Positions 1 to 11,953 of a DNA stretch of 64,000 bases are shown here, in pieces. This stretch comes from Ascaphus truei. Taxonomy: Eukaryota; Chordata; Amphibia; Anura; Ascaphidae. Below the pieces are notes generated by a model. It did not search any database and was not told the origin of the DNA. It saw only the letters and a program-made list of their open reading frames with translations. The first letter of the stretch is position 1, and the number at the start of each line of letters is the position of its first letter. Position numbers and translations under genes: made by a program. The stretch covers positions 48,143,248 to 48,207,247 of the forward strand of contig CM071568.1 in NCBI GenBank assembly GCA_036426205.1. The letters are read 5' to 3'.

Positions 1-956
1 CCAAAGCATGAGAAATGTCTCCGTCGCCAATTAGAGCAGAGTTCATCTGGCTGATGATGTCAGAGAAAGGGCAATGGCTATCTGTAGGGAAGACTCCGCA
101 GAGTCTGAAAGAACTGTTGGGGCCTTTTCCTCTGCCCCTCCTTGCTACCAAATGGCCCGACACCTCAACATCCTGGATTCCCTTTGAGGCCATATGGCTA
201 GGCAGACATCATGTCTCCTATGCAAATTCTTAGGCTGACTGCACGGATTTTTATACATACAGTATCACCCTATGAACCATACTTTATTACAGCATACATT
301 TTGGGGTACCTCATATTCAGTTGGGGCACCCACACACCTAATACAGGCCCTGGGACACCTTGGCACTATCTGGGGTACCTCCCTTAACCTAGGGACTCCC
401 TCAGCTACAGGGATACTTTTCATCTCTGTGCCTCATTTTACTGTGCACAAAGCATCTGTTTTAAAACATACTGTTCTGTAAAATATATACTTTAAAAATA
501 TCCTAAGTCTGTGGGTTATGGGAAATAGAATAAGAAGCTGCACTTTATTTCTCACTAGACACATTCCCCACACTCTATACAATAAACTTAGGGCTGGACT
601 TTTAAATGTCCCCTCTCAACCTTATAGATGATTGGAGTACCCCAGAACCCCTATACTGGTTCTGGGTGACCAGGGCATTTATTGTATATCCTCATTAACC
701 TTGGGACCCTTTGACTGTTTCAAGGACACCTCACATCCCTATGCCTCATTTACCTTTCTGGGCTGTGCTGAACCAGGGACCCCAGTGGTGAGTCACGCAA
801 TTACAGGTAATGCTTTTACAACAGTTGGGTCCAAGAGCTGACACTCCTGACCACCAAAACATGGATCAGAGGTAACCAAATGGGCTTAACCCTTATTATT
901 GAGCCTAGCTACCTCTTCAACGTCACAATACTAATGACATTTTTACATCTAGAACC
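1..956. other. Non-coding stretch with a weak internal duplication
   Basis: I see no gene here. Two stretches at about 335-445 and 640-750 look like diverged copies of one sequence: both run through an accctgggac-like segment to a cttaacct...gggac segment and end in a tgcctcattt segment, about 310 bp apart. They may be an old repeat. The short open frames carry no recognisable protein. Confidence 0.35.
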
Positions 957-1050
957 CAAGTCTGTTTAACAAAGGAACAATATGGTTGCATCTTTTCATC
1001 AAAACATGATTCAAACCTGCCAATCTCATCAAGGTACTCCCCATTTAGCA
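957..1050 (+). repeat. Diverged direct repeat, left copy (partner at 6200-6286)
   Basis: About 90 bp resembling 6200-6286: an aagtctgtntaacaaag start, a ggttgcatctttt middle and a tttagcaggc end. The two copies flank the gypsy relic and the MITE. They may be remnants of one older repeat, or coincidental copies of one family. Confidence 0.5.
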
Positions 1051-1066
1051 GGCTCCAGGTCTCTCG

Positions 1067-1366
1067 GTGGCTTCATCTGCCTTCATCGATTCCGGTTCCG
1101 GAGGGAACTTTATTGATCACGAGTTCGCTAGGAGGAATAATATTCCGCTAGAGAGGAAAGAGATCCCGGTGGGACTTGAGGCCATTGACGGACGTCCCCT
1201 GCAGCCGGCATATATCATCCTACAAACCGTCGAGCTGCCCCTCCTGGTAGAGCAGAACTACAGAGAGGATATCCCTAGATGTTATCCACTCTCCGTCGGC
1301 CAAGATCATTTTGGGCCTCCCATGGCTTCAACGCCACAATCCACACATCGACTGGGTCAAACCTAA
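1067..1366 (+). pseudogene. Retroelement aspartic protease fragment
   Basis: The frame contains FIDSGSGGNFI, the retropepsin active-site loop (Asp-Ser-Gly) of Ty3/gypsy elements. The family would have a Cys-rich gag before it, but gag is missing because the element is truncated. A frameshift between about 1311 and 1366 moves the reading into the next domain. The minus-strand element has the equivalent protease at 35435-35124. Confidence 0.85.
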
Positions 1367-1369
1367 ACC

Positions 1370-2345
1370 CATCTCCTGGAATCAACAGTGCTCCACTACC
1401 TGCTGCACCCCATGGCAGACTATTTGTAGTGTGAATAATTCCGAGGAGGTACAGTGTTCCTTACCCGACTGTTATTCGGCCTTCAGAGAGATCTTTGATA
1501 AAGTCAAATCCGAGGTCCTTCCTCCGCACCGACCCTTTGACTGTCCTATAGACCTTTTTCCTGGGTCCATCCTTCCTAGAGGGCGATCATACCCCCTCTC
1601 CCTTCCAGAGACTAAGGCTATGTCAGATTACATCCGAGAGAATCTCCAGAAGGGGTTTATCAGAAAATCTTCCTCCCCTGCTGGGGCAGGCTTCTTCGTC
1701 AAAGAAGAAGGACGGTACCCTTCGTCCTTGTATTGATTACCGTGGGTTAAGCAAGATTACCAACAAAAACCGGTATCCCCTGCCTTTGATTTCCGAATTG
1801 TTCGATCGTCTCCAAGAGGTAACCATCTTTTCCAAATTGGATCTACGCGGCGCATACAACCTGGTAAGGATTCGACAAGGCGACGAATGGAAGTCGGCCT
1901 TTGATACCAGAGACGGGCACAACGAGTACCTAGTTATGCCATTCAGCTTATGCAATGCTCCTGCGGTCTTCCAGGACTTCGTAAACGAAATATTCAGGGA
2001 CCTTCTCAATGTCTTTCTCATCGTGTATCTCGTTGATATCCTGATCTTCTCAAAAAGTCTTCCCGAACACATTGTACAAGTCAAACAGGTACTACTACAC
2101 CTTCGTCAGAACCACCTCTATGCCAAGTTGGAGAAGTGTCACTTTCACCAATCCTCTACCACTTTCCTGGGGTACATCATCTCGGATTCCAGATTCGCGA
2201 TGGATCCTTCCAAGCTAAGATCCGTCTTGGAAAGGCCACTTCCCACCTCCCTCAAAGGCATTCAAAAGTTTCTCGGTTTACTAACTATTACAGAAGGTTT
2301 ATTCGTAATTTCTCGTCCATTGTCGCGCCCATCTCTGACCTAACC
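1370..2345 (+). pseudogene. Retroelement reverse transcriptase, frameshifted, active site mutated
   Basis: The RT starts in one frame ([16 protein letters not shown] near 1655-1700), shifts near 1705-1720, and continues to about 2343 with [18 protein letters not shown] and NAPAVFQDF. The catalytic motif reads VYLVDIL where the family has YLDD, so an essential metal-binding Asp is Val. The first catalytic Asp (KLDLRG) is kept. Another frameshift near 2280-2340 leads into the connection domain. Confidence 0.9.
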
Positions 2346-2860
2346 CAGGAAAGGAGCCGATATCACATCTTGGCCCCCGGCAGCTGTTGAAGCCTTTGAC
2401 TTTCTGAAGAAATCATTCGTCTCAGCACTGGTCCTGATTCATCCCAATCCCAAGCTTCCATTTCTGCTGAAAGTGGACACATCGGATGTTGGAGCCGGCG
2501 CCATCCTTTCCCAAAGAAAGTCACCTTCTTCAGATTTGCACCCCTGTGCATTTTTCTCAAAAAAAAATTCTCCAGCACAATAGAATTACGACGTGGGCAA
2601 TAGGGAATTATTAGCCATTAAACTCGCATTGGAGGAATGGAGGCATCTGTTGGAGGGCACGGAGAGTCCAATTACTATTCTCACGGACCACAAAAACCTT
2701 ATGTATTTGGAGAGTGCTCGCCGGCTGGGAGCTCATCAGGCCCGTTGGTCTCTTTTCTTTTCCCGTTTCAATTACATTATTTCTTTCATTCCTGGGTCCA
2801 AGAATCTAAAAGCAGACGCACTTTCTCATCAATTCCTAAGTGAGGGCAAAACCGAGGCCA
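2346..2860 (+). pseudogene. Retroelement RNase H domain, broken
   Basis: Recognisable pieces are VDTSDVGAGAILSQ near 2475-2515, [17 protein letters not shown] near 2600-2650 and ILTDHKNL near 2680. These are the Asp-Glu-Asp framework of gypsy RNase H. Frame changes and an in-frame stop between about 2520 and 2590 separate the first piece from the rest. The [10 protein letters not shown] segment is the same site where a solo LTR interrupts the minus-strand element at 32316-33628. Confidence 0.88.
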
Positions 2861-2869
2861 GAGCAGAGA

Positions 2870-3960
2870 CCATACTCCCGTCTAAGTACATCATATCTGC
2901 CAACACCTTTGATGTACTGGACAAAATTCTCTTGGATCAGTCCAAAGTTCCGGAGGGTCTGGAGGTTCCGGACGGATGTCTCTTCGCTTCCCCCAATTAC
3001 CACAAGAGGATTCTGGAATGGGGCCACTCATCTAAAACTGCGGGACATCCTGGCACCAAAAGAACTACGGACCTCATAGAACGAACCTTTTGGTGACCCA
3101 ACATGCAAAAGGATATCAGTGAGTTCGTCAAGGCTTGCACCACTTGCGCCCAGAACAAGGTACCTCGCTGTAGACCTCAAGGACTCTTACATCCACTACC
3201 CATCCCTGATCGTCCCTGGAACCATTTATCGATGGACTTTATTGTAGAGCTTCCTGTTTCCAAAGGCATGAATACTATATTGGTCATTATTGACCGCTTC
3301 TCTAAACAGGCACATTTTGTTCCACTCAGTGGTCTCCCCGACTCTCCTACCCTAGCAGACATCTTCACTAGGGAGATCTTCCGTCTTCACGGAGTTCCAT
3401 TGACCATCATCTCCGACAGGGGCTCCCAGTTTGTCTCCAGATTCTGGCGGGCCTTCTCAAGGAGACTGGGCATATCATTGCACTTCTCTTCTGGATACCA
3501 CCCCCAGACGAATGGGCAAACGGAGAGGACCAACCAGTCCCTAGAGCAGTATCTGTGCTGCTTTGTCTCCGAAACACAAGACGATTGGGCGGACCTTCTC
3601 CCCTGGGCAGAATTCGCCCACAATTCCCTACGGAATGAGTTTATGCAACTCTCTCCTTTCTTTGCGAACTACGGGTTCCATCAGGCACGTCTGCCCATCA
3701 CTCGCTCTTCTTAGGGGGTTCCAGCAGCAGATAACCAGGTCCAGATTTTACAGTCCTCTTGGACCAAGAATCAGGACAATTTAAGGAGCGCTGCGTCTAG
3801 GCAGAAGGCTCAAGCGGATCGCCACCGTCGGGAGATTTCGGTGTTCAATCCAGGTGACAAGGTGTGGCTCACCTCCAAGAACATACGCTTGAAACCTCCT
3901 ACTCTCAAGCTCGCACCCTGGGCCCCTTCCAAATCTTGGAGAGAATAAATCCGGTGGCAT
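2870..3960 (+). pseudogene. Retroelement integrase, stop codon and frameshifts
   Basis: The zinc-binding HHCC region is at about 3025-3165 (AGHPGTKR ... CTTCAQNK), interrupted by a stop after RTFW at 3094-3096. The catalytic core follows to about 3714: MDFIVELP, ISDRGSQF and HPQTNGQTERTNQSLE give the three acidic residues. After a stop at 3712-3714 the C-terminal module continues in other frames to about 3960. As it stands it cannot give a functional integrase. Confidence 0.9.
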
Positions 3961-4079
3961 ATCGTCTAAAACTCCCAGCATCGATGAGAATACCATCTGT
4001 ATTTCACGTTTCCTTGCTGAAACCAGCCTATCACAGTTCCCGGTTTCCGGATCGTGTTCCCACACCACCTCTTCCTCCT

Positions 4080-4290
4080 CGTCTTGTACAGGGACAACAG
4101 GAGTACGAGATCCAGGCCATCATTGACTCCCGAATTTCCAGAAGGACCACTCAGTACCTCATCCATTGGAAGGGATATGGCCCAGAGGAGCGTTCTTCGG
4201 TTTTGGACCACCAGATCCATGCCCCTGAACTCATCAAGAAGTTCCACCAGAGATATCCTCTGAAACCTCACTGGAATAGCCCGGAGGTCT
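4080..4290 (+). pseudogene. Chromodomain at the C terminus of the gypsy polyprotein
   Basis: The frame reads YEIQAIIDSR then YLIHWKGYGPEERS and HAPELIKKFHQ, the chromodomain of chromoviruses, thought to guide integration to particular chromatin. An aromatic-cage Trp is kept in HWKGYG. The Trp normally expected in ERSW reads S-V, which suggests decay. The same frame runs on without a clear stop into the 3' untranslated region. Confidence 0.85.
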
Positions 4291-4637
4291 CTCTTGCATC
4301 TTCGCGCAGGTCCCGCACGCCCGCACATACCTCCAGCCCGTTTCGACACCTGCTAGCAACTCTCCGCTCTTTCACCCTCCCTCACGTGCCTCTCCTCGCA
4401 CGCGGAGAGCGCTCCCCATGGGAACGTCAGTCCCCACAGCGCAGGCGCAGACCCCACATTGCGGGATTGGAGGGCAAAAGCGAGACGCGTCATCGGCATG
4501 TGACACACGCGCTTGACGCCCCCAAGCGAGGAGTCAAGAGGAACTCATTAGTTCCAGTACTGCCAGCTATCTCTTCCCCTTCAGCCTATCTCTGGGCTCC
4601 TCGAGGGTCACGCCTCCGCTCCACCCCCTGGGGGGAT

Positions 4638-5100
4638 TGTTCAGTGCCTGCTACTAATACTCAGCTGTGCCACTGGCACTTCGGCTGAGCATAGACTCAC
4701 GTTACCCTGTGTTTGCCTCTGCTTTACCTACCTTGTTGCCTTGTTCTAGTTCTGATCTCCCGTGTACCGACTCTGCTTGCCTTTGGAACCCTCGCTCTCT
4801 GTAACCCCGACCTTGGCTTGAACTTTAACGATCCGTACCTCTCCTGCCCTGACTCCTTGCTCTGGACACCAACCATCCGCTCTTCTCCTGTTCTGACCTT
4901 GGCACTAGTACCTCACACGCTCTGGACCTCCCCCACATCGGATCCGGCACATATACGTTTATTCTGATTTCTCCTGTCCCAGACTCGGCAAGCAGACCAT
5001 TCTACATTCCGGACGGGGTCCCCGTGTCTGTGGCTGGTGGCTGTCTATCCCCATCTCAGCACAGGGGTCTCGTCTAGTTTGTGGTGAGCACATCGTAACA
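4638..5100 (+). repeat. 3' LTR of the plus-strand gypsy element
   Basis: A polypurine tract ggggggat at 4630-4637 is followed at once by TGTTCAG, and the similarity to LTR-type sequence ends at GTAACA (5100), giving TG...CA termini and 463 bp. With no 5' LTR in the window the start cannot be confirmed by comparison. TGTGAC at 4499 is a weaker alternative. Confidence 0.6.
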
Positions 5101-5890
5101 ACCTCCCTGGGACCAGAGGCTTGCATGCCGGAAGTGACATCATGGACAGATGCGAGGTACGTGGGACGCTGTAGCGGGTCATGTGGCGGTGAGACTATCG
5201 ACACTCTGAATAGTCTAAACTTCTAAACCAATGCGTTTTTTTTATGTCACATTGTGAGTACGTATTTTATGTGTTTTTAATCTTCTATAAAATAAATCTA
5301 TTGCTACCATCTGCACCATATTCTACTGTATCTTCCTTTTGGGATATACAGCTCTGATGCATATGAATTCTCTGGAGAAGAAAAGGCTTGTTGCATACGT
5401 TTAAAGACACTATCGATAGCAAACTTTTTCTGAGATCAATCTACAGAGGTTTTGTGAGTTCTGTATAACTATTGTGTGGGGCTATCTTTTTTGCACACTA
5501 TCTTATTTCACTTATCTGGATGTGCACTATGTATATTTTTTGCATTTTGTTTCTGTTGCACTTTACTGATTTGCGCTCCCCATCTCTTTCTTTAATATCT
5601 ATTTCCTTGGATAGAGTTGAGAACTATCTTTTCATTTGGGTTTGGAGCAGCATAACACTTATATTGTTGATCATCGCTTTGAGCATTATTTTACACTTTT
5701 AAACTTTGATTTTTGTCTATATTAGACTTTGTATTTATATATTGCACTATTTTTTAGACTCTATGGTCACATTTCACACTGATGCGAGCACCTTCTTATA
5801 CTTTCTTGATACCCTATAGTGCAAAGCTAGTAAAGGTATATATCTGTGGAAGAATGTGCATATTACCTGCGCTCCCCCTTCAGAAGAATG
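5101..5890. other. No gene seen; AT-rich non-coding
   Basis: The sequence is AT-rich from about 5220 with no coherent reading frame or repeat that I recognise. 5101-5215 may still belong to the sequence the gypsy element landed in. Confidence 0.5.
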
Positions 5891-6200
5891 CTGCACTTAT
5901 AGTGCCCGGAGACGCAAAGTCGCGCCAAAACAAATACATAGAATCCGTCGCATGCGCTCATAGTAAGCGCAACGGCGACAGAGATACAAAATATTTGGAA
6001 GCCATTGCAATTTGATTTTGGGAGAGACGGTCGCCACATGTGACTGTCCCTACACCAATCATAGAGCACCTATTGCACTCTGCCCTTTGTGACATCACTG
6101 GCCTTGTCGCCAACGACGTCGCTCCAAACAAAAGTGCAACTTTGGCCAGTGGCAACAGCTGACGTCATCGGTCGCGTCGCCGTCACTATAAACGTGGCCT
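5891..6200. mobile_element. MITE with imperfect terminal inverted repeats
   Basis: The left end ctgcacttatagtgcccgga and the complement of the right end, aggccacgtttatagtgacg, form imperfect inverted termini around the core TTATAGTG...GGCGACG, with no coding sequence between. A shorter relative is at 54216-54341. The right end is followed by TAA, compatible with the 3-bp TWA duplication of PIF/Harbinger elements, but a matching left duplication is not clear, so the superfamily is uncertain. Confidence 0.55.
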
Positions 6201-6286
6201 AAGTCTGTGTAACAAAGAAGTCATTTGGTTGCATCTTTTGATTAAAACATAATTGAAGCCTGCCAACCAAGGTAGACTCAGTTTAG
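6200..6286 (+). repeat. Diverged direct repeat, right copy (partner at 957-1050)
   Basis: Roughly 80 percent similar by eye to 957-1050, with several small indels. It begins exactly at the end of the MITE. Confidence 0.5.
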
Positions 6287-7110
6287 CAGGCACCTACACT
6301 GAATATATGTACTTAATGTTTTGAGGACTAAACTTAGTGAGATATGTGAAAATGCCCTGAAGGTATATATCCACCTAGATTCTTTTTGCAATAGGATTCT
6401 GTCTAGATCTTCTCTGCAGCATCCCAAATGAATCCTCTCAAAAGCCATGATGTGGATTTCAGAAGACGGAACACGAGGTGCACTTTGGAATGGATAAGTA
6501 TCCGGCAATATCCTTTTTGATTGTACTCACCTGTGGGTTGCACTTGTTCATCTCACTTTTTCAAAGCCTACAAATTCTGTCAACTTGCTAGATTTTGGAT
6601 TTAAGAAGATTAAAAAAAAAAATGATCTGAATTTTCTGATGGGATAATCTTCCCTTTGACTGATGAATTGTCTTTTGTTGTATATAGATGTTTAAGTTTG
6701 TTGATTACAAATTATGCACTTTATAATTGTCTTGTTAGTGTAGAGGTGTGAGGTCACTCTCTTCATGTTTCCTAGGGGGCTTGTGTCTAGGAATGCGACC
6801 TTGTATTTTTCTATTTAAGAATTAATTATTAAATGCATTTTGGATTATTTATTATTAGTATAGATTTTTTTCACTTCTCTCCTTTTCCCCCGTATATCTT
6901 TCTATTTTCTTGAATATAGGCTTGTTATGAACTGTGTTATGTGATGCTACAATTATCTAACAGAATTGGGATATTGTTCTTATAAATATGTTATTCCATA
7001 CAGATAGTATTGCAGTCACAATCTTGGTAAAATGTATTTTTTTTTAGATACATTGTTTATTTATTTAAAATATATGGGCACTGGAACAATGCCTATTACA
7101 CACACGAATA
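6287..7110. other. No gene seen; AT-rich non-coding
   Basis: AT-rich sequence with short A and T runs. I recognise no coding sequence and no repeat in it. Confidence 0.5.
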
Positions 7111-9240
7111 CCCCACATTTATGTACGCAATGGGTCCAGAGCATGATTTAAGACTTTCTTTTGATGACGAGGGTCAAGTTGTTGAGGAAGTTTCCTCTTT
7201 CAATGCTGACAAGATTGAAAAGCTTATTCAATATAATCATAATAATAATAGCATGTTCTTGAATAGATGTGTTTCACCCTTAAAATTGAAGGACCCTAAA
7301 CAGTGGGGAATCCTGCCGTAGATTAAACCTTTATGGCATGTGTTCCAATAAGTCAGGGGGTCACTTTCAGTCTATCAAGGACATTATTTCATCTGAATGG
7401 GCATTCTGTGACAGAAGATGAGGTGTCCAATAAATGCTTAAAGACAAACCTTTTTGTATTTGAGGATATTTGTTCTTGGTAAAATGATCCAAAATTGAAG
7501 CTGCTAGAAAATCCACTATCCCTTTAGAAGACGGTTCAGCATTGAAGGACTTAATGGATAGATGAATGGAAATAGTACTCCGCAAACAATATGTCACCAT
7601 TATTTGCTCTCTCAGACCTGTAGAAGCAGGAGCTTCTAGAACAATTCAAATCTGGGGCTCTAACCTGCAAGAAGGCCTCAAATAAATTGTCTCCAGGCAA
7701 CTTTTATTGAGATATCACTAACCCTAGATTTTTTTCTGGAATGCATTTACAGATATTATTCTATTGTTTGTAGAGCATCTGCCCAATATATCTCCACCAG
7801 AAGATCTTGATGGCTGCGTTCATTGACTTCAAATTCCTCTTCTAAAAGTAGGCTAGTCTCTTCTGTATTCAGGTTCCTTTCCATTTTGTTAAGTTCTGGA
7901 TTCTATTATTTCCAAGATTTCTGCTGACAGACATCAATTTCTGCCGCAAGAGCAAAGATCTAGGCCTTCTAACTTTTCCAGATATCCTTGTCAATCTTTT
8001 CCGGATGCCAGAGCCTATTGACTGTGGAAGAAATATCTTGGTTGTGGATGGCCAGCCTCAGCAATAAGCTTTCCATTCCAGACCCAGACAGAGTTCCTCA
8101 AGCAGGATCTCAAGCAGAAAGCAATATACAATACCTGAAGATTATTGGGTACACTGAAACACTTTCAGGAACAATGGTCCCAGACAATGTCAGACAACTG
8201 TGTGAGGCAGGTGATTGCTCAGGAATATACTCTGAAATTCAAGGTACTAAATATTCTCAGGTAGATATTTTAAAGATTTAAGATTTTGAAGGCGGCTAAC
8301 AAGGCAAGGTCTTTAACAAAATCCATCAATGAATCACCGGTTGACGCTGCTCTGGAAGAGATAGCATGCCATCTGAGGTTTCAGGGCATATACTCCACTC
8401 TGTTTCCTGTACCGAAAAACATGGGAGTTGCAGAACGATTCTAGACCTGAAACCAGTCATCATGTTTCTCAAGATGGAACCTTTGAGATCAGTGATAAGA
8501 GCAGTGGAAGTGGGGAATCTTTTAGCCTTTATAGATTTCAGTAATGCCTACTTCCATATGCCTATTCGACAGTCCCACCAAAAGTTCCTGTGTTTCTGTA
8601 CTCAAAACAGGAATTTTCTGTTCAGAGCATCGCCACAGCCCTCAGAGTATTCACGAAAGTAATGTCAGTCATCACCGCCCAGCCTCCGACAGCAAGGTAT
8701 GAGAATTTGCTCCTTTTAGCCTCTTTAAAAGAAAAGCAATTTGATACCCTCAACACAAGCACGTTTTATCAGTATAATGCTCAATACCCAGAAAGAAAGT
8801 GTCTTTTTAGCCAGTGGACAAAAACCTAAATATTAGAAGACACATTTTGATCTTCAGAAAGCTAAGACCATGAGTTTATGAGTCTGATAAGTCTTCTTTC
8901 CTCTACCATAGAGGTGGTTCTTTGGACAAGATTCCACATATGTCCTCTCCAGAGAAATTCCTAGCCTTTTGAAGATACAATCCAAAGGATATAGATCAAA
9001 GAATTATACTATTAAAAGAACTCGGACGAGCCTAAATTGATGGTTTAAAAAGGAAAATATATAGAGAGGATAATCCCCTTCAATAATCAAATGGTTTACG
9101 CCAACTATAGATGCAAACTTTCATAGATGGCAATCTTTTTTCTCTGAGCCATGCATTTGAAATATGAAATTAGAATTTAACAGAGGAGTGTCTTATGCGC
9201 ACGAATGCTCATCCTTCATGCTTCAATTACTTTTTTTGGA
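7111..9240 (+). mobile_element. Decayed DIRS-like (tyrosine-recombinase class) retrotransposon
   Basis: The firm part is the reverse transcriptase at 8145-8700. Outside it, 7121-7321 is an open frame of 66 codons rich in acidic residues that could be a gag remnant, and 7900-8000 has short coding-like pieces. I see neither the tyrosine recombinase nor the split or inverted termini expected of DIRS elements, so both boundaries are estimates. Confidence 0.6.
8145..8700 (+). pseudogene. DIRS-like reverse transcriptase fragment
   Basis: Across three frames the sequence reads LKHFQEQWSQTMSD, FPVPKNMGV, RTILDLKPV, RSVIRAVEVGNLLAFID, NAYFHMPIRQSHQKFL and VFTKVMSVITAQ. These match, in order, the N-terminal part and first catalytic motifs of DIRS1-type reverse transcriptases (DLKDAYFHIPI class; here the first Asp-Leu-Lys-Asp is D-F-S-N). 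Frameshifts fall near 8280, 8400 and 8630. The YxDD palm motif is not present. Confidence 0.75.
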
Positions 9241-10644
9241 AGAAACCTTCTACTGTACATATTATGTGGCAACATCTAGGATTTCTGTTTTGTTTATCCT
9301 TTTATTTTAAGAAACGGCATTTCTTGTACTGTATGTTTTTGTAATCGTTTTCTGTAAGCTAAGAACTTGACGGTGTATATTATTTCTAAACTTTAATAAG
9401 TAATGACTCTGGGCTCTGATTGAACTGTGCCCGTTTGAAGATAGTAATTATATTTTCATGACACATTTAGCTACAACAGATATTTGTGTTAAGTGCATAA
9501 TTTCTTTAGTAAAACAGGGAACAAAGACTCTGCAAGTGTGACTATGACTTGTGTTCTTAACTTGATCTTGTTGAGACTGTATTAACTTATATTTGATATG
9601 TTTTCTTTTGACTCATCCATTCCTCCTGTCTCACCCACAATAATAATTAACATTTCAGGAATGTATCCGTGAACACATAATAGGACACAATGCTTTATAA
9701 AACTGTTTCTTATTCTTTTGTAAGATACCAACAGTAATGTTAGATTTTGTCACTGTCTCCCAGCATTTCATTCAGCAATTGCTGTAATTCAAAATGCTGC
9801 TTTCATCTTCTACATATTGTAAATGATTTTGCTGGGCCACTTAATAAATTATTAATTATTGTAAAAAATATCCACATCTTCAAGTCTGGACATACATCTG
9901 CCTCTATTTGCAACTCTTGCTATACCCCTGCTATTTGTGTGAAATGTGTCTCCTTGCATAAAGATCTCCAGTATACTTCACTAGTTATTAGGTTAACAGG
10001 AATAATTCCCTAAAGCACAGGTATATCGCTCAATATTGGTCATTCACATAAATGTCAAATATTGCAATTTAACAACTACTGCGCTGTGGTGGGTGATACC
10101 TACAGTAGAAATCCTCCTTATGCAAAGTCATTGTAATTAGATAAGCTAAAAGTTTTTATATAAGTGTGCTGCGATGTTGGAAGCCGGTTTTTTTTTTTTT
10201 TAAGGCCAATGGTAACCCCTAAACACGTTATAATGAATGTCCACCAAACTTTCTTTTTCAAATCCTGATTGGGAACATTTTGATTCACTAAAATGTCCAC
10301 ATACCCCTTAAACAGCATACCACTTTCTCACTCAATCTACTTATATTATAGTTATTATATTTTGAATTGGATGGCAAACATTTCCCTGATGTACTTACAT
10401 CTTCCGTCACTACTTGCATATCTTTTACATTAGCTGAGGTGTCCTTTACATTTTTTTTTTATTAACAAAAATCCAATAATGACAACAAAGCTAATTGTGA
10501 AAAGATTGTGTGCCTAACATAATGGCCGCCTTTCCGTTTAAATCAGTCCTTCAGTGTAACTCGTGTGGAGGAACCAGTCCTATATCTGTTACATCAAAAA
10601 ACTTTTAGCCCACAACCATATGTATGTAACAGGGTTGTAGAGTT

Positions 10645-10646
<2 letters not shown>
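9241..10646. other. No gene seen; AT-rich intergenic sequence
   Basis: AT-rich with poly-T runs near 10188 and 10450. Open frames are short and show no family signature. Confidence 0.5.

Positions 10647-10699
<53 letters not shown>
10647..10699. repeat. (TG)n microsatellite
   Basis: About 26 uninterrupted TG units, followed by a second AC-rich tract at about 10775-10875 of imperfect cacaca/catacaca units, immediately left of the LTR element at 10885. Confidence 0.95.
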
Positions 10700-10703
<4 letters not shown>

Positions 10704-10884
10704 TTGTGTCTGCACAAGTCTAATAAATGTTTTCTTTTTTTCCTAATGTTTTTTTTTAAATAAATAATAAATTACACATAAACACACACAAACACCCATA
10801 AACATACACATACACACACATACATATACACATAAACACACACAAACACACTCAACACTGTATACACACAACACAGTATACTCA

Positions 10885-11748
10885 TGTAACGGGTTTCCCC
10901 CCCCCCCCAATCTCACATTGGCCCGGGTAATCTAACCAACCCCATTACGTGATCGTGTATGGTGTGATGCACCTGCAAGTAACAGGACCCTGAGTCTCCC
11001 GCTTGATGGTATTAGGGGATGTCTCAGGACAGGTAGCTGAGGTATGTGTGTGAGTACACCTATATCCAGTGCGACCCTCCACCTCATCAGGATCTGTGCT
11101 TCCGCAGGGAATGGTCCTGGTGAGGAACTCCTTCTTGGGGTGCCATCCACTGCTGGTAACTCCACACTCACACGTGGAGGTAATTCAAACAGGCATCCTT
11201 TATTGATGGTTGGTATGGGCAAGCTGCCCCTCACAGATAACAAGCTCAGCCACTCATCTCCTTGCAGCATTCCATTAGGAGGTCCCTTCTCATAGATCTG
11301 CTTTCCTCCACCTCTACTCTCAGAGAGATTCTCTCCACTTCTCTGGCTGCTGGTCAGCTCCTCTCCTGAGCTGCTTTGTCTCTCTCAGCTCCTCTAAACT
11401 CTGCTGCGTATGCTCACTGACTCACGAGCTAGCAGGAGACACTCAACACATTGTTGCAGACCTTCACGTGCCTCTCACTGAACTGAGCAGCTCAACAACA
11501 GGAAACTGAACTTCTAAACTTTAGGCAGTGCTGTGTCTTATATCACCCCCCCCGGAGAAAAACACATGCCCTGTATCCTAAGTGGAACACACTTCAATGC
11601 TTGTCTAACTTCCTTTTGGGGACATATGACACCTCACCAGGGTGTGAGGGCAAACCTCATTGATCTGTTGCTGGCAAGCCTGCACACTTACCAGGGTTAC
11701 TGCCAACATGAGAAAGAGATATGTACACCAATGTTAGACATGGCTACA
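10885..11748 (-). repeat. 3' LTR of the 757-ORF element
   Basis: On the minus strand it begins TGTAGCCATG and ends CCCGTTACA. It aligns along its whole length with 14699-15556 and 53151-54008. Compared with those it lacks scattered single bases. Confidence 0.88.
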
Positions 11749-11760
11749 TTCTCCCCCTGG
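11749..11760 (-). other. Polypurine tract of the 757-ORF element
   Basis: The minus strand reads CCAGGGGGAGAA directly before the TGTAGCC start of the 3' LTR, the expected position of the plus-strand primer of reverse transcription. This sets both the element's orientation and the LTR boundary. Confidence 0.8.
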
Positions 11761-11953
11761 TGGAATCCCAACGTCCTCGCTTGGAACCTAAATTTGCGGA
11801 ACCTTCCTTCAGGTAGCACTGCAAAACATAACAACACATATTACAGTACATATCTTTTCTCATAACATTATAACAGATACATCCTAACGTAGATGTGTAA
11901 CACCCAGAATTATTCCCTTCTGTAGAACCCATGACTGGTACCCCCATACCCTC

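Larger units (their letters stand above)
1060..5100 (+). mobile_element. Ty3/gypsy chromovirus (Tf1/sushi type), 5'-truncated and decayed
   Basis: The order protease, reverse transcriptase, RNase H, integrase, chromodomain, 3' LTR is that of a vertebrate chromovirus. There is no 5' LTR and no gag; homology starts abruptly at the protease. At least four frameshifts and an in-frame stop after the integrase zinc-binding motif break the polyprotein, and the reverse transcriptase active site reads YLVD instead of YLDD. The copy is dead. It belongs to the same broad family as the minus-strand element ending at 37269, but is clearly diverged from it and keeps the chromodomain which that copy has lost. 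Confidence 0.93.

Noticed and set aside
1..233. 72-codon frame at the window start
   Set aside because: No similarity to any family I know and no coding context.
4499..4510. Alternative start of the first gypsy LTR (TGTGACAC)
   Set aside because: There is no adjacent polypurine tract; TGTTCAG at 4638 directly follows GGGGGGAT and is preferred.
10884..10885. A 5-bp instead of 4-bp duplication for the 757-ORF element
   Set aside because: ACTCA would match only if the LTR ended TAC instead of the usual CA; the solo LTR at 53151 has the same ambiguity, so 4 bp with TG...CA ends is the simpler reading.
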